NCBI RefSeq assembly: GCF_002951615.1
Contig: NZ_CP019062.1
Location: forward strand, 2,356,001 to 2,420,000
Direction of reading: 5' to 3'
Source of the DNA: Rahnella sikkimica
GTDB taxonomy: Bacteria > Pseudomonadota > Gammaproteobacteria > Enterobacterales > Enterobacteriaceae
DNA: 64,000 bases
A program made the position numbers and the translations under genes. Below, piece by piece: positions 48,578-59,055 of the stretch. Every line of letters begins with the position of its first letter. Positions within the stretch are counted from its first letter, which is position 1. Below the pieces are notes generated by a model. That model was not told where the DNA came from. It saw only the letters and a program-made list of their open reading frames with translations, and did not search any database.

Positions 48578-48669
48578 TACTTCTTTCTGTATAATTGGTA
48601 AGCACTTGAAATTTATTATTAAGTTAGATAAATTAGTGCTTGAAGTTTTGAAGTAAGTCAGTAGAATTT

Positions 48670-48746
48670 GGCTACGTAGCTCAGCTGGTTAGAGCACATC
48701 ACTCATAATGATGGGGTCACAGGTTCAAATCCCGTCGTAGCCACCA
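48670..48746 (+). tRNA. metU: tRNA-Met(CAU), elongator, copy 2
   Basis: Differs from copy 1 at only two positions (one T to C in the D-loop region and one G to A in the T-loop, TTCAAAT). 77 nt with encoded CCA. Confidence 0.96.
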
Positions 48747-48790
48747 TTTTACTTGCAGTACACTGCTCAAAAGGTAGTGAGTTTTAAAAT

Positions 48791-48865
48791 TGGGGTGTCG
48801 CCAAGCGGTAAGGCTCTGGTTTCTGATACCAGCATACCCAGGTTCGAATCCTGGCACCCCAGCCA
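48791..48865 (+). tRNA. glnV: tRNA-Gln(CUG)
   Basis: A 75-nt tRNA with anticodon CTG in loop TTCTGAT, acceptor TGGGGTG/CACCCCA (one pair changed relative to the UUG copies and compensated). Only one CUG gene is present here, while E. coli has two (glnV, glnX). Confidence 0.96.
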
Positions 48866-48872
48866 CATTAAG

Positions 48873-48897
48873 AAAGCCCGCCTCGTGCGGGCTTTTT
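48873..48897 (+). terminator. terminator of the tRNA cluster
   Basis: AAAGCCCGC and GCGGGCTTT around CTCGT, followed by T residues, 8 nt after the last tRNA. Confidence 0.92.
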
Positions 48898-48971
48898 GCT
48901 ATTTGTCGTTTGAGTCTTTTAAAAATAAAGGGCAAACCGACATTCCTCCGGCCTGCCCTGCTCTCACGTCA

Positions 48972-50156
48972 TCAAATGCCTAATGCATATTTCAGCGCTT
49001 TAGTTTTCAGCGCGCCTGCACGCTGTGCGGTCATCAGAGCCAGATTACGCAACGCTTTGACCGGTGCCAGATCATTACTAAACGCGGTGTAGAACAAATC
49101 CATTCCGCTTTGCATCAGCAGATTATCCAAACGCCGCTGACGCTGATAGCGTAACAACACGCTCTGGCTGCTCCACGCTTCATCATGGTCACGCGCTTTT
49201 TCCAGTACCGAAAGCAATGCTTCTACGTCACGATAGCCCAGATTCACGCCCTGCCCGGCCAGCGGATTAATCGTATGCGCCGCATCGCCCACCAGCGCCA
49301 GCCCCGGCAGAACATAACGCTGCGCATGACGGCGAACCAGCGGGAACGCGCCCGCCGCCACTGCGTTGATTTTTCCAAGGCGCGGCGGGAAAGCCTGCAT
49401 AATCTCCGCCGTCAGCTGTTTCATGTTCAGCGTTTTCAGATAACGGATACGCTGCGGGCTGTCGTACCACACCAGCGACGCCTGATGCCCAAACAGCGGC
49501 AGGAATGCACGCGGGCCTGTCGGGAAGAATTGCTGCCAGGTGACATCCTGATCCGGCGTTTCAGTTTCAACGTTAATCAGCATGCAGTGCTGACGATATT
49601 CCCAGCCATCAACGCCAATACCCGCCAGCTGGCGGACCAGAGAATTTGCCCCATCAGCCGCGACGACCAGTTTTGTACGCAATAGTTCGCCGGTCGTCAG
49701 CTGAAGTGACCAGGTTTTATCGTCATGCTGCAAGAGATGGCGCAGCTTCGCCGGGCAAAAACGGATCAGATTGGAGAAAGCATCAAATTGCTGCCAGAGC
49801 GCCAGCTGAAGCACGCGGTTTTCAACCATGAATCCCAGCTCCGGTAATCCGAGCGATTGCGCATCGAATTTTACGTCGGAACCGTCAACTTCCCAGGTTT
49901 CCAGACGGCGGTACGGCACCGAACGCATTTTTTCGACAGCGGGCCACGCTTCAAGCTTCTGCAAAAAACGAACAGAAGCGCAGCCTATTGCGGAAATCCG
50001 CAGATCGGCTGCGGCAGACGCGTCAAATTCAGCCGGCTGTTCATTTTCGATCAGCGCAACCTGGAGCCCCTGACGGGCCAGCCCGAGAGCCGCAGCCGCA
50101 CCGACCATACCGCCACCGACAATCACTGCATCAAATGACTTCTCTGAATTATTCAT
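48972..50156 (-). CDS. ubiF: ubiquinone-biosynthesis C6-hydroxylase UbiF
   Basis: FAD-dependent monooxygenase that hydroxylates the 3-demethoxyubiquinol ring in ubiquinone synthesis. VIVGGGMVGAAAALGLARQGL is the N-terminal FAD motif, VAADGANSLVRQLAGI the DG motif, and GDAAHTINPLAGQGVNLGYRDV the second FAD motif. It has 394 residues, near the E. coli size. It converges on the tRNA cluster and is divergent from miaB, the same arrangement as in E. coli. Confidence 0.95.
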   Translation of the reverse strand: MNNSEKSFDAVIVGGGMVGAAAALGLARQGLQVALIENEQPAEFDASAAADLRISAIGCASVRFLQKLEAWPAVEKMRSVPYRRLETWEVDGSDVKFDAQSLGLPELGFMVENRVLQLALWQQFDAFSNLIRFCPAKLRHLLQHDDKTWSLQLTTGELLRTKLVVAADGANSLVRQLAGIGVDGWEYRQHCMLINVETETPDQDVTWQQFFPTGPRAFLPLFGHQASLVWYDSPQRIRYLKTLNMKQLTAEIMQAFPPRLGKINAVAAGAFPLVRRHAQRYVLPGLALVGDAAHTINPLAGQGVNLGYRDVEALLSVLEKARDHDEAWSSQSVLLRYQRQRRLDNLLMQSGMDLFYTAFSNDLAPVKALRNLALMTAQRAGALKTKALKYALGI

Positions 50157-50344
50157 TTTATTCCAGCTTTATTTATCCGTTCATTGTGCGAAGTGTACCG
50201 GATTTTTGTGTCAGCATCAGGGCCTAAGCTGCTTTCCCGCACTGGTCAGCGCTAAGGTGAGGGTTTACAATACCGCCCCTGAACAACGCTATGCACTGCG
50301 GCACTGCCGATCTGACGTTTCCCGTATTGAGTACTGACACGCTG

Positions 50345-51769
50345 ATGACTAAAAAACTGCACATAAAAACCTGGGGCTGCCAGATGAATGAATATGATTC
50401 ATCCAAAATGGCCGATCTTCTTGATAGTACCCACGGTTACCAGCTGACGGATAACGCTGAAGAAGCAGACATTCTGCTGCTGAATACCTGTTCAATCAGG
50501 GAAAAGGCACAAGAGAAAGTGTTCAGCCTGCTCGGGCACTGGAAACTGCTCAAAAAGAAAAACCCGGACATCATCATCGGCGTCGGCGGTTGTGTGGCTT
50601 CGCAGGAAGGTGAGCTTCTGCGTAAACGTGCGCCTTGCGTCGATATCGTTTTTGGCCCGCAGACTCTGCATCGCCTGCCGGAAATGGTCAATCACGTTCG
50701 CGGCACTAAAAGCCCTGTCGTGGATATCAGCTTCCCGGAAATTGAAAAATTCGACCGTCTTCCGGAACCCCGTGCAGATGGCCCGACCGCATTTGTCTCT
50801 ATCATGGAAGGCTGTAATAAATACTGTAGCTTCTGCGTGGTGCCTTACACGCGTGGCGAAGAAGTCAGCCGCCCCTGCGATGACGTTCTGTTTGAAGTCG
50901 CTCAGCTTGCCGCACAAGGCGTGCGTGAAGTTAACCTGCTGGGGCAAAATGTGAACGCCTACCGAGGCGATTCCTTTGATGGCGGCATCTGCTCGTTTGC
51001 AGAATTACTGCGTCTGGTGGCGGCCATCGACGGTATTGACCGCATCCGCTTCACCACCAGCCATCCGGTAGAATTCACCGATGACATCATCGAGGTCTAC
51101 AAAGACACGCCTGAAGTGGTGAGTTTCCTGCATCTGCCTATTCAGAGCGGTTCTGATCGCATTCTGACCATGATGAAGCGCCCTCATACGGTGCTGGAAT
51201 ACAAATCGACTATCCGTAAATTGCGGGCTGCGCGTCCGGATATTCATTTCAGTTCTGACTTTATCATCGGCTTCCCTGGCGAATCCAACGATGACTTCGA
51301 ACGCACCATGGATTTGATTGCGCAGGTCAATTACGACGTCAGCTTCAGCTTCATCTATTCTCCGCGTCCGGGAACCCCTGCGGCCGACATGGTCGATGAC
51401 GTGGGTATGGACGAGAAGAAACAGCGTCTGGCGCTGTTACAGGACAGGATTACGCAACAGGTGATGCGGTTTAGCCGCGCAACGCTGGGCACCGTTCAGC
51501 GCATTCTGGTGGAAGGAACGTCCCGTAAAGACATTATGGAACTGACCGGACGCACCGAATGCAACCGTGTGGTCAATTTTGAAGGCACGCCGGACATGAT
51601 CGGCAAATTCGTTGATGTCGAAATTGTCGATGTCTACGCCAACTCCCTGCGCGGTGTAGTTATACGCACGGAAGAACAAATGGCGTTGCGTCTGCACGAA
51701 TCACCGCAATCCGTTATTGCGCGTACCCGCAAAGAAAATGAATTGGGCGTTGGGATTTATCAGCCCTGA
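50345..51769 (+). CDS. miaB: tRNA-2-methylthio-N6-dimethylallyladenosine synthase MiaB
   Basis: Radical-SAM methylthiotransferase modifying i6A37 in tRNAs reading UNN codons. The ATG at 50345 gives [22 protein letters not shown] and 474 residues, exactly the E. coli length; the upstream open frame is not conserved. The N-terminal cysteines (GCQMN, NTCSIRE, GGCVASQ) bind the auxiliary cluster, [17 protein letters not shown] is the radical-SAM motif, and a TRAM domain ends the protein. Confidence 0.98.
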   Translation: MTKKLHIKTWGCQMNEYDSSKMADLLDSTHGYQLTDNAEEADILLLNTCSIREKAQEKVFSLLGHWKLLKKKNPDIIIGVGGCVASQEGELLRKRAPCVDIVFGPQTLHRLPEMVNHVRGTKSPVVDISFPEIEKFDRLPEPRADGPTAFVSIMEGCNKYCSFCVVPYTRGEEVSRPCDDVLFEVAQLAAQGVREVNLLGQNVNAYRGDSFDGGICSFAELLRLVAAIDGIDRIRFTTSHPVEFTDDIIEVYKDTPEVVSFLHLPIQSGSDRILTMMKRPHTVLEYKSTIRKLRAARPDIHFSSDFIIGFPGESNDDFERTMDLIAQVNYDVSFSFIYSPRPGTPAADMVDDVGMDEKKQRLALLQDRITQQVMRFSRATLGTVQRILVEGTSRKDIMELTGRTECNRVVNFEGTPDMIGKFVDVEIVDVYANSLRGVVIRTEEQMALRLHESPQSVIARTRKENELGVGIYQP

Positions 51770-51798
51770 ATCATTGAAGCGAAGAATGACAGAACCTC

Positions 51799-51827
51799 AC
51801 AGGGCGCTCCGGCGTCCTGTTTCTTTT
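51799..51827 (+). terminator. candidate miaB terminator
   Basis: ACAGGGCGC and GCGTCCTGT pair (one G-U) and are followed by TTCTTTT, 29 nt after the miaB stop. Confidence 0.65.
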
Positions 51828-52055
51828 GATAATGCAGACGTCAGACCGCCCTCAGGGGTTTAATTTTCCAGGAAAGGCCGCATATCCGGATGCAGGTTCA
51901 TGTAACGGCCTGCAAGGCGCAGCATATTTTGCCAAGGGCATGTATTATTAACTCAGGTATGGTTGACGGCTGAAAGCAGTTACAGCCGTATGTCTCACAG
52001 AACGTACCCTGAATTATGCAGGGTAAACTGGTCCAGAGTGACCCAAAGGATAAGT

Positions 52056-53114
52056 TTGAACGTTGTAACACAAGAGATTTTACTGGAGCCCGAAGACAAT
52101 CAGCGCTTACTGAGCCTGTGCGGGCCGTTTGATGACAATATCAAACAACTGGAACGCCGGTTGGGCGTTGAAATCAACCGTCGTGATAACGCATTTAAAC
52201 TTGTTGGAAAGAGTCTGCCGGTTGCGGCAGCCGCTGATATCCTGCGCGACTTATACGTAGACACCGCGCCGCTGCGTGGTGAGATTCAGGATATCGATCC
52301 TGAAAAAATCCATCTGGCTATTAAAGAAAGCCGCGTGCTTGAGCAAACGGCCGAAAGCGTGCCTGATTTTGGTAAAGCGGTCATCATTAAAACCAAGCGT
52401 GGCGTGATCAAACCGCGTACGAAGAATCAGGCGCAATACGTTGCCAATATTCTGGATCACGACGTCACGTTTGGTATCGGCCCTGCCGGTACGGGGAAAA
52501 CCTATCTTGCCGTTGCCGCTGCCGTCGATGCGCTGGAGCGTCAGGAAGTGCGCCGCATTCTGCTGACGCGCCCTGCCGTTGAAGCCGGTGAAAAACTGGG
52601 CTTCCTGCCGGGCGATCTCAGCCAGAAAGTTGACCCGTATCTGCGCCCGCTGTATGACGCACTGTTCGAAATGCTCGGCTTTGAGAAAGTTGAAAAACTC
52701 ATTGAGCGCAACGTCATAGAAGTGGCTCCGCTGGCGTATATGCGTGGCCGTACCCTGAATGACGCTTTTATTATTCTCGATGAAAGCCAGAATACCTCCA
52801 TTGAACAGATGAAGATGTTCCTGACCCGTATTGGTTTTAACTCCAAAGCGGTGATTACCGGTGACGTGACGCAAATCGACTTGCCGCGCCATCAGAAATC
52901 CGGCCTGCGCCACGCCATTGAAGTGCTGTCGTCTGTCGAAGAACTCAGCTTTAACTTTTTCCACAGTGAGGACGTTGTCCGTCATCCTGTTGTCGCACGA
53001 ATTGTTGTAGCTTACGAAGCGTGGGAAGAAGAAGACCAGAAACGTCGTGATGCGGTTGCCGCAGAGCGTAAACATGAATATCAGAACAACGCATCCCAGC
53101 AGGTCAGTCAATGA
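52056..53114 (+). CDS. ybeZ: PhoH-like ATPase YbeZ
   Basis: P-loop NTPase of the PhoH family, linked to the RNA-maturation protein YbeY. I place the start at TTG 52056 because AAGGA lies just upstream and the protein then aligns with E. coli YbeZ from [15 protein letters not shown]; a longer frame begins at 51963. [15 protein letters not shown] is Walker A and [11 protein letters not shown]alker B. The length is 352 residues. Its stop overlaps the ybeY ATG (ATGA). Confidence 0.93.
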   Translation: MNVVTQEILLEPEDNQRLLSLCGPFDDNIKQLERRLGVEINRRDNAFKLVGKSLPVAAAADILRDLYVDTAPLRGEIQDIDPEKIHLAIKESRVLEQTAESVPDFGKAVIIKTKRGVIKPRTKNQAQYVANILDHDVTFGIGPAGTGKTYLAVAAAVDALERQEVRRILLTRPAVEAGEKLGFLPGDLSQKVDPYLRPLYDALFEMLGFEKVEKLIERNVIEVAPLAYMRGRTLNDAFIILDESQNTSIEQMKMFLTRIGFNSKAVITGDVTQIDLPRHQKSGLRHAIEVLSSVEELSFNFFHSEDVVRHPVVARIVVAYEAWEEEDQKRRDAVAAERKHEYQNNASQQVSQ

Positions 53115-53584
53115 ACACGGTAATCCTCGATTTACAAATCGCTTGTGAAGAAAACGCTGGCTTACCGTCAGAAAATGACTTCCAGACCTGGCTGGAAGCT
53201 GTCCTTCCTCAGTTTCAGGAAGAGTCGGAAGTGACAATCCGTCTGGTCGACATCCCGGAAAGCCATGAATTAAACATGACTTATCGTGGCATGGATAAAC
53301 CAACCAACGTGTTATCCTTCCCGTTCGAAGCTCCTCCTGGTATGGAAATGCCACTGCTTGGCGACCTGATTATTTGTCGTCAGGTGGTTGAGAAGGAAGC
53401 CAAAGAGCAGGAAAAAGAACTTTGGGCTCACTGGGCGCATATGGTTATTCACGGCAGTCTGCATTTGCTGGGTTATGACCATATCGTTGATGAAGAAGCC
53501 GAAGAGATGGAAGCAATTGAAACTGAAATCATGCAAGGTCTGGGTTATCCTGACCCTTATATTTCAGAAAAAGAAGACAACTGA
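53111..53584 (+). CDS. ybeY: endoribonuclease/rRNA maturation factor YbeY
   Basis: Metal-dependent UPF0054 protein needed for 16S rRNA 3'-end maturation and ribosome quality control. The zinc motif H-x3-H-x5-H appears as [11 protein letters not shown], and [15 protein letters not shown] is conserved. Length is 157. Translationally coupled to ybeZ by a 4-nt overlap. Confidence 0.97.
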   Translation: MNTVILDLQIACEENAGLPSENDFQTWLEAVLPQFQEESEVTIRLVDIPESHELNMTYRGMDKPTNVLSFPFEAPPGMEMPLLGDLIICRQVVEKEAKEQEKELWAHWAHMVIHGSLHLLGYDHIVDEEAEEMEAIETEIMQGLGYPDPYISEKEDN

Positions 53585-53603
53585 GATTAGCCCGGATTCA
53601 TAC

Positions 53604-53639
53604 AACGCCTGCGACGGAGATTGCTCTCCCGCAGGCGTT
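53604..53639 (+). terminator. hairpin between ybeY and corC
   Basis: AACGCCTGCG and CGCAGGCGTT form a perfect 10-bp stem with a 16-nt loop. The following bases are not U-rich, so this may be an attenuating or stabilising hairpin within the ybeZYX-lnt transcript. Confidence 0.5.
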
Positions 53640-53695
53640 TCAGGCTAAGAGTTGATCATAATGACCACTAACACGAGAATACTAAACCAAACGCC

Positions 53696-54574
53696 ATGAG
53701 CGATGACCATTCACAAAACAGTGACAGCCCCAGTCCCAAGAAGGGCTTCTTTTCCCTTATCCTTAACCAGCTCTTTCACGGTGAACCTAAAAACCGTGGC
53801 GATTTGGTTGAACTGATCCGTGACTCAGAACAAAACGATCTGATCGACCCCGATACCCGTGACATGCTGGAAGGCGTGATGGATATCGCCGAACAGCGCG
53901 TCCGGGACATCATGATCCCCCGTTCTCAGATGATCACGCTCAAACGCAATCAGCCGCTGGAAGAGTGCCTCGATGTCATCATCGAATCCGCACACTCCCG
54001 CTTCCCGGTGATCAGCGAAGATAAGGATCACATTGAAGGCATCCTGATGGCCAAAGACCTGCTGCCGTTTATGCGCACAACGTCTGAGCCATTCAGCATT
54101 GATAAAGTGCTGAGAACCGCCGTGGTGGTTCCTGAAAGCAAACGTGTTGACCGCATGCTGAAAGAGTTTCGCTCCCAGCGTTACCATATGGCGATTGTTG
54201 TCGATGAATTCGGCGGCGTATCCGGTCTGGTGACTATCGAAGATATTCTCGAACTGATTGTTGGCGAAATCGATGATGAGTATGACGAAGCTGAAGATCT
54301 GGATATTCGTCAGCTTAGCCGCCATACCTACACCGTCCGCGCGCTGGCTCCGATTGAAGATTTCAATGAAGTCTTCCAGACCCATTACAGTGACGACGAA
54401 GTCGATACTATCGGTGGTCTGGTGATGCAATCCTTTGGCCATTTACCGGCACGGGGCGAAAGCATTGAAATTGACGGTTACCTGTTCAAGGTTGCGATGG
54501 CCGACAGCCGCCGTATTATTCAGGTTCACGTAAAAATACCGGACGACGCGCCGCAACCGAAACTGGAAGAATAA
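53696..54574 (+). CDS. corC: CorC (YbeX), CBS-domain transporter-associated protein
   Basis: Cytoplasmic protein with two CBS domains (about residues 70-190, for example [15 protein letters not shown] and [18 protein letters not shown]) and a C-terminal CorC/HlyC domain ([16 protein letters not shown]). It was named for magnesium/cobalt efflux in Salmonella; recent work also points to a role in ribosome metabolism, fitting its ybeZYX neighbours. At 292 residues it equals E. coli. It lies 7 nt before lnt. Confidence 0.96.
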   Translation: MSDDHSQNSDSPSPKKGFFSLILNQLFHGEPKNRGDLVELIRDSEQNDLIDPDTRDMLEGVMDIAEQRVRDIMIPRSQMITLKRNQPLEECLDVIIESAHSRFPVISEDKDHIEGILMAKDLLPFMRTTSEPFSIDKVLRTAVVVPESKRVDRMLKEFRSQRYHMAIVVDEFGGVSGLVTIEDILELIVGEIDDEYDEAEDLDIRQLSRHTYTVRALAPIEDFNEVFQTHYSDDEVDTIGGLVMQSFGHLPARGESIEIDGYLFKVAMADSRRIIQVHVKIPDDAPQPKLEE

Positions 54575-54581
54575 TTACTCC

Positions 54582-56111
54582 ATGGCAATTGCCTCTTTAT
54601 ATCAACGCCAGCGGGTTCGCGCCCTGCTGGCGCTCTTATTCGGTGCCTGTGGCACACTCGCTTTCTCCCCTTATGATTTCTGGCCTGCCGCCATCGTCTC
54701 ACTCTGCGGTCTGCTGGCATTAACGTTGGATCGCCGTCCGGCGCAATCCGCGTGGATAGGTTTTTTCTGGGGATTTGGCCTGTTTGGAACCGGCGTAAAC
54801 TGGGTTTATGTCAGCATCGCCACCTTTGGCGGTATGCCGGAAGCCATCAACCTTTTCCTGGTGATCTTGCTGGCGGCTTATTTGTCGCTGTACACCATGC
54901 TGTTCGCCGGTATTTTCAGCAAACTGTGGCCGAAAACCACCTGGTGGAAACTGGCGATTGCCGCGCCCGCACTGTGGCAGATTACCGAATTCCTTCGCGG
55001 CTGGGTGCTGACCGGTTTCCCGTGGCTTGAATTTGGTTACAGCCAGATTAATGGCCCGCTTAAAGGCCTTGCGCCAATCACCGGTGTAAACGGCATTACG
55101 CTTTTACTGACATCCCTGAGCGGTCTGCTGGTTTATGCTATTTATCAGCGCCGGAAAGTGCCGGGTGTTGTTGCGCTGGCGATGTTGCTGCTGCCGTGGC
55201 CGCTTCGCTATATTCACTGGTATCAGGAACAGCCGGAGAAAACTGTCGATGTTGCGCTGGTTCAGGGCAATATTCCGCAGTCGATGAAATGGGATCCGAA
55301 GGCGCTGGAAAGCGCGCTGCAAACGTATCTGGATCTCAGTCGCCCTTATCTCGGCAAATCCAGCATGATCATCTGGCCGGAATCTGCAATTTCAGATATT
55401 GAATCCGATCAGCAGGCTTTCCTGAGCATGGTGGATAACATCTATCGTTCGCACGGGACTCAGCTGATCACCGGGATTATCGACGCACGTCGTAACGAAG
55501 AAGGCATGAAGGTGTATAACAGCGCCATCGTGCTGGGCGGTGAACAGACTTATCGCTATCCGGACGACAACCGCTTCAACAAACATCACCTGGTGCCTTT
55601 CGGTGAATTCGTTCCTTTGGAAACGTTGCTGCGCCCTCTTGCTCCGTTCTTCGATCTGCCGATGTCGGGCCTGACCAGCGGCGATTACGTGCAGAAGCCT
55701 TTGTTTGTCAGCGGCCTCAATCTGACCACCGCCATTTGTTATGAAGTGGTGTTTGGTGAACAGGTGCGTGACAACCTGCGGCCGGACACCAATTTCCTGC
55801 TGACCATTTCCAATGATGCCTGGTTCGGTCACTCGATTGGCCCGTGGCAGCATTTCCAGATGGCGCGTATGCGTTCACTGGAATTAGGTCGTCCGTTACT
55901 GCGCAGCACCAACAATGGCATTACCGCCGTAGTGAATGCGCAGGGTGATGTGACGGCTGAAATTCCGCAGTTCACCCGTCAGGTGCTGAATGTGAAAGTC
56001 ACGCCGACAACCGGGATGACGCCGTATGCACGCGCCGGCTGGTGGCCGGTGTGGATAGTGACGTTCATTATGGCGGGCACAGCGCTGTGGCTGGGGCGTC
56101 GCAAGAGCTAA
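54582..56111 (+). CDS. lnt: apolipoprotein N-acyltransferase Lnt
   Basis: Adds the third acyl chain to lipoproteins in the inner membrane, needed for Lol sorting. Six to eight hydrophobic segments fill residues 1-210 and the extreme C-terminus; between them is a nitrilase-fold periplasmic domain with IIWPESAI (Glu), [12 protein letters not shown] (Lys/Glu region) and [11 protein letters not shown] (catalytic Cys). Length 509. Substrate lipoproteins ChiQ and LptE are encoded in this window. Confidence 0.97.
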   Translation: MAIASLYQRQRVRALLALLFGACGTLAFSPYDFWPAAIVSLCGLLALTLDRRPAQSAWIGFFWGFGLFGTGVNWVYVSIATFGGMPEAINLFLVILLAAYLSLYTMLFAGIFSKLWPKTTWWKLAIAAPALWQITEFLRGWVLTGFPWLEFGYSQINGPLKGLAPITGVNGITLLLTSLSGLLVYAIYQRRKVPGVVALAMLLLPWPLRYIHWYQEQPEKTVDVALVQGNIPQSMKWDPKALESALQTYLDLSRPYLGKSSMIIWPESAISDIESDQQAFLSMVDNIYRSHGTQLITGIIDARRNEEGMKVYNSAIVLGGEQTYRYPDDNRFNKHHLVPFGEFVPLETLLRPLAPFFDLPMSGLTSGDYVQKPLFVSGLNLTTAICYEVVFGEQVRDNLRPDTNFLLTISNDAWFGHSIGPWQHFQMARMRSLELGRPLLRSTNNGITAVVNAQGDVTAEIPQFTRQVLNVKVTPTTGMTPYARAGWWPVWIVTFIMAGTALWLGRRKS

Positions 56112-56277
56112 TTTTTTGCAATTCCTCTTTAAATCAGGCGTTTTCGGGCGCCTGAACTGTTTTGTCGCATCCCTTCCCTCATTCTCATCACACTCCCCTT
56201 TTACCTGCTGCCGTTTGTCAGAAACCCGGCATTAAGCGCTGATTATATGACCGGCGATGAAGTTAAATCAGGCTTTC

Positions 56278-56293
56278 TGGCATGAGTCTTGCT
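56278..56293 (+). promoter_or_regulatory. sigma-54 promoter upstream of gltI
   Basis: TGGCATGAGTCTTGCT fits the sigma-54 -24/-12 consensus TGGCAYR-N4-TTGCW at every position. The transcript would start near 56305, giving a leader of about 245 nt. Confidence 0.75.
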
Positions 56294-56338
56294 ACATCTG
56301 ATTGAAAGATATCTGGTTAGTTACTTTTTATGACGTCG

Positions 56339-56355
56339 TGCATCATTTTGGAACA
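56339..56355 (+). promoter_or_regulatory. NtrC-like site 1
   Basis: TGCATCATTTTGGAACA resembles the NtrC consensus TGCACTATTTTGGTGCA, with an imperfect right half. It lies about 43 nt downstream of the predicted start site. Confidence 0.45.
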
Positions 56356-56371
56356 AAAAGGCTAGTCCTCA

Positions 56372-56388
56372 TGCACTTTTCAGGTGCA
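56372..56388 (+). promoter_or_regulatory. NtrC-like site 2
   Basis: TGCACTTTTCAGGTGCA has perfect TGCAC and GTGCA arms with the 7-nt spacing of NtrC sites. It lies about 76 nt downstream of the predicted sigma-54 start site. Confidence 0.65.
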
Positions 56389-56549
56389 TAGCCCGTGAGT
56401 TGCTTTTAATTGGTGCGTGTCTCGTCTCAAAAAAGAAACAATGTGGTTTCATAAAATTCACATTCAGTTATTTTCTAGCTTCATATGACGAGGCATTAGT
56501 ACTTTCTGATCCCTGAGTTTGGATCCCTGATGACAGCAAGGAGTTGGAC

Positions 56550-57446
56550 ATGCAATTGCGCAAATTGGCGTTATCCGTAGTGTTGGCAAGCGTTGCCGTA
56601 AGCAGCTTTGCTCACGCAGAAGAACTGACCGGCACCCTGAAGAAAATCAAAGACAATGGCGTTATCGTGGTAGGTCACCGCGAATCCTCCGTACCATTCT
56701 CTTACTACAATAACGAACAGAAAGTCGTCGGTTATTCACAGGATTACTCTGACGCCATCGTTGACGCGGTGAAGAAAAAACTGAACCTGCCCAACCTGCA
56801 GGTCAAAATGATGCCAATCACCTCGCAGAACCGTATTCCGTTGCTGCAAAACGGCACCTATGATTTTGAGTGTGGCTCAACCACCAACAACCTCGAGCGC
56901 CAGCAGCAAGCTGCGTTTTCCGACACCATCTTCGTTATCGGCACCCGTCTGTTAGTGAAGAAAGGGTCTGAAATCAAAGATTTCGCTGACCTGAAAGGCA
57001 AAACCGTTGTTGTCACTTCCGGTACAACGTCAGAAGTGCTGCTCAACAAGCTTAACGAAGAGAAGAAACTGGACTTACGCATTATCAGCGCGAAAGACCA
57101 CGGCGACTCCTTCCGTACGCTGGAAACCGGTCGTGCCGTTGCGTTCATGATGGATGATGCTCTGTTAGCCGGTGAGCGTGCGAAAGCCAAACAACCTGAC
57201 AACTGGGTCATTCTCGGCACGCCACAGTCGAAAGAAGCGTATGGCTGCATGATGCGTAAAGATGACGCTGAGTTCAAAAAACTGGTCGATGACACCATCG
57301 TGAAAGCACAGACTTCCGGTGAAGCGACCAAGTGGTTTGAAACCTGGTTCAAAAAACCAATTCCTCCGAAAAACCTGAACATGAACTTTGAACTGTCTGA
57401 TGACATGAAAGCCCTGTTCAAAGCGCCAAACGATAAAGCACTGTAA
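56550..57446 (+). CDS. gltI: glutamate/aspartate ABC transporter periplasmic binding protein GltI
   Basis: Captures glutamate and aspartate in the periplasm. The ATG at 56550, after AAGGAG, starts a signal peptide MQLRKLALSVVLASVAVSSF ending AHA, cut before Glu24. The family-3 solute-binding domain follows (VGHRESSVPFSYYNNEQ; DYSDAIVDAVKK; VTSGTTSEVLLNKL). At 298 residues it is close to E. coli GltI (302). It heads gltIJKL, with a structured 188-nt gap before gltJ. Confidence 0.97.
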   Translation: MQLRKLALSVVLASVAVSSFAHAEELTGTLKKIKDNGVIVVGHRESSVPFSYYNNEQKVVGYSQDYSDAIVDAVKKKLNLPNLQVKMMPITSQNRIPLLQNGTYDFECGSTTNNLERQQQAAFSDTIFVIGTRLLVKKGSEIKDFADLKGKTVVVTSGTTSEVLLNKLNEEKKLDLRIISAKDHGDSFRTLETGRAVAFMMDDALLAGERAKAKQPDNWVILGTPQSKEAYGCMMRKDDAEFKKLVDDTIVKAQTSGEATKWFETWFKKPIPPKNLNMNFELSDDMKALFKAPNDKAL

Positions 57447-57479
57447 GAAATACCAGACAGACGGGTATAACCAAGAGAA

Positions 57480-57580
57480 GTGTAATTAAAGAATAAGGCT
57501 GGACCACCAGCCTGTGATGATGCAGACCGGATGCGGGGTGGTCGTTCCCCACCCCGCCTATCCTCCCAATCATTTTCACG
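57480..57580 (+). ncRNA. candidate SroC-like RNA in the gltI-gltJ gap
   Basis: Two hairpins lie in the gap: AGGCTGG/CCAGCCT (57496-57513) and the strong GCGGGGTGG/CCACCCCGC (57533-57557). In Enterobacteriaceae this gap yields SroC, a processed RNA that sponges GcvB. Position and structure agree, but I cannot recall SroC well enough to align it, so the boundaries are approximate. The hairpins may instead protect the gltI message 3' end and lower gltJKL expression. Confidence 0.45.
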
Positions 57581-57634
57581 CGGATCACGTCATCACTCAG
57601 ATGGGTAGTTGATTACCCGGTTTACGGAGTTTTT

Positions 57635-58375
57635 ATGTCAATAGATTGGAACTGGGGCATATTCCTGCAACAAGCCCCCTTTGGGAATACCACCTACCTG
57701 GGCTGGATTTGGAATGGATTTCAGGTCACCGTCGCGCTGTCGATTTGCGCCTGGATCATCGCGTTTTTCATCGGTTCACTCTTCGGGATACTGCGTACCG
57801 TACCCAACCGCATTCTTTCCGGTATTGGTACCTGTTACGTCGAACTTTTCCGTAACGTGCCGCTCATTGTGCAATTCTTCATCTGGTATCTGGTTGTGCC
57901 TGAACTGCTGCCGGAAAATATCGGCATGTGGTTTAAATCAGAACTGGCCCCGAATGTGCAATTCTTTACCTCGTCAATGATCTGTCTTGGTCTGTTCACC
58001 GCTGCCCGCGTGTGCGAGCAGGTGCGTGCGGCCATTCAGTCATTGCCGCGCGGTCAGCGCAATGCCGGGCTGGCAATGGGCCTGACGCTGCCTCAGACCT
58101 ATCGCTATGTCCTGTTGCCGAACGCTTATCGTGTGATCGTGCCACCGATGACGTCCGAAATGGTTAACCTGGTGAAAAACTCGGCCATCGCGTCCACCAT
58201 CGGTCTGGTTGATATGGCTGCACAAGCCGGCAAGTTGCTTGATTACTCCGCTCATGCGTATGAATCCTTTACTGCGATTACCGTTGCCTACGTCCTTATC
58301 AATGCCGTCATCATGTTACTGATGCATTTTGTAGAACGTAAAGTCCGCCTGCCGGGCAACATGGGAGGTAAATAG
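57635..58375 (+). CDS. gltJ: glutamate/aspartate ABC transporter permease GltJ
   Basis: Inner-membrane permease of the HisMQ type. Hydrophobic helices span the protein; [18 protein letters not shown] and [30 protein letters not shown] contain the EAA loop contacting GltL. 246 residues, as in E. coli. It ends 2 nt before gltK. Confidence 0.97.
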   Translation: MSIDWNWGIFLQQAPFGNTTYLGWIWNGFQVTVALSICAWIIAFFIGSLFGILRTVPNRILSGIGTCYVELFRNVPLIVQFFIWYLVVPELLPENIGMWFKSELAPNVQFFTSSMICLGLFTAARVCEQVRAAIQSLPRGQRNAGLAMGLTLPQTYRYVLLPNAYRVIVPPMTSEMVNLVKNSAIASTIGLVDMAAQAGKLLDYSAHAYESFTAITVAYVLINAVIMLLMHFVERKVRLPGNMGGK

Positions 58376-58377
58376 AA

Positions 58378-59055
58378 ATGCATGAATTTGACTGGAGTTC
58401 AATCGGCCCCGGCCTGCCCTACTTGTGGCAAGGCATGGTCGTCACCCTGAAAATCACGTCGCTGGCGATTGTTGTCGGTATCCTCTGGGGTACGCTGCTG
58501 GCGGTGATGCGCCTGTCGACATTCCGACCTGTGCGCTGGTTTGCCTCGGCCTACGTCAATCTGTTCCGCGCCATACCGCTGGTGATGGTGCTGCTGTGGT
58601 TCTACCTGATTGTGCCCGGCTTCCTGCAAAAAGTGCTCGGTTTATCGCCTAAAACGGATATCCGCCTGATTTCAGCGATGGTAGCGTTCGCTTTGTTTGA
58701 AGCGGCCTACTATTCCGAAATCATTCGCGCCGGGATTATCAGTATTGCCCGCGGGCAGTCTTCCGCCGCACTGGCGCTGGGCATGACCCAATGGCAGTCC
58801 ATGCAGCTGGTGATTTTGCCGCAAGCCTTCCGCGCGATGGTGCCGTTGTTACTGACGCAGGCGATTGTCTTATTCCAGGATACTTCGCTGGTTTATGTTC
58901 TGGGCCTCGCTGACTTCTTCCGCAGCGCATCCAACATCGGCGACCGTGACGGTACGCTGGTTGAGATGGTGCTGTTTGCAGGACTTATTTACTTTGTTAT
59001 CAGCCTTTCCGCTTCCTTGCTGGTGCGTTATTTGAAGAAAAGGACCGTTTCATGA
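58378..59055 (+). CDS. gltK: glutamate/aspartate ABC transporter permease GltK
   Basis: Second permease half. [21 protein letters not shown] and [28 protein letters not shown] hold the ABC-contact loop. It has 225 residues, about E. coli length, and its stop overlaps the gltL ATG (ATGA). Confidence 0.97.
   Translation: MHEFDWSSIGPGLPYLWQGMVVTLKITSLAIVVGILWGTLLAVMRLSTFRPVRWFASAYVNLFRAIPLVMVLLWFYLIVPGFLQKVLGLSPKTDIRLISAMVAFALFEAAYYSEIIRAGIISIARGQSSAALALGMTQWQSMQLVILPQAFRAMVPLLLTQAIVLFQDTSLVYVLGLADFFRSASNIGDRDGTLVEMVLFAGLIYFVISLSASLLVRYLKKRTVS

Larger units (their letters stand above)
56112..56549 (+). other. gltI control region
   Basis: A 438-nt non-coding region between lnt and gltI, with a sigma-54-type promoter and two NtrC-like sites (listed). 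CAGGCG/CGCCTG at 56135-56154 could be a weak lnt terminator. Confidence 0.6.

Noticed and set aside
48172..48865. Short direct repeats that could look like a CRISPR array
   Set aside because: The repeated units are tRNA-Met and tRNA-Gln genes with cloverleaf structure and CCA ends.
52251..53354. A 367-codon minus-strand frame opposite ybeZ and ybeY
   Set aside because: Antisense shadow of two conserved, coupled genes, with no domain of its own.
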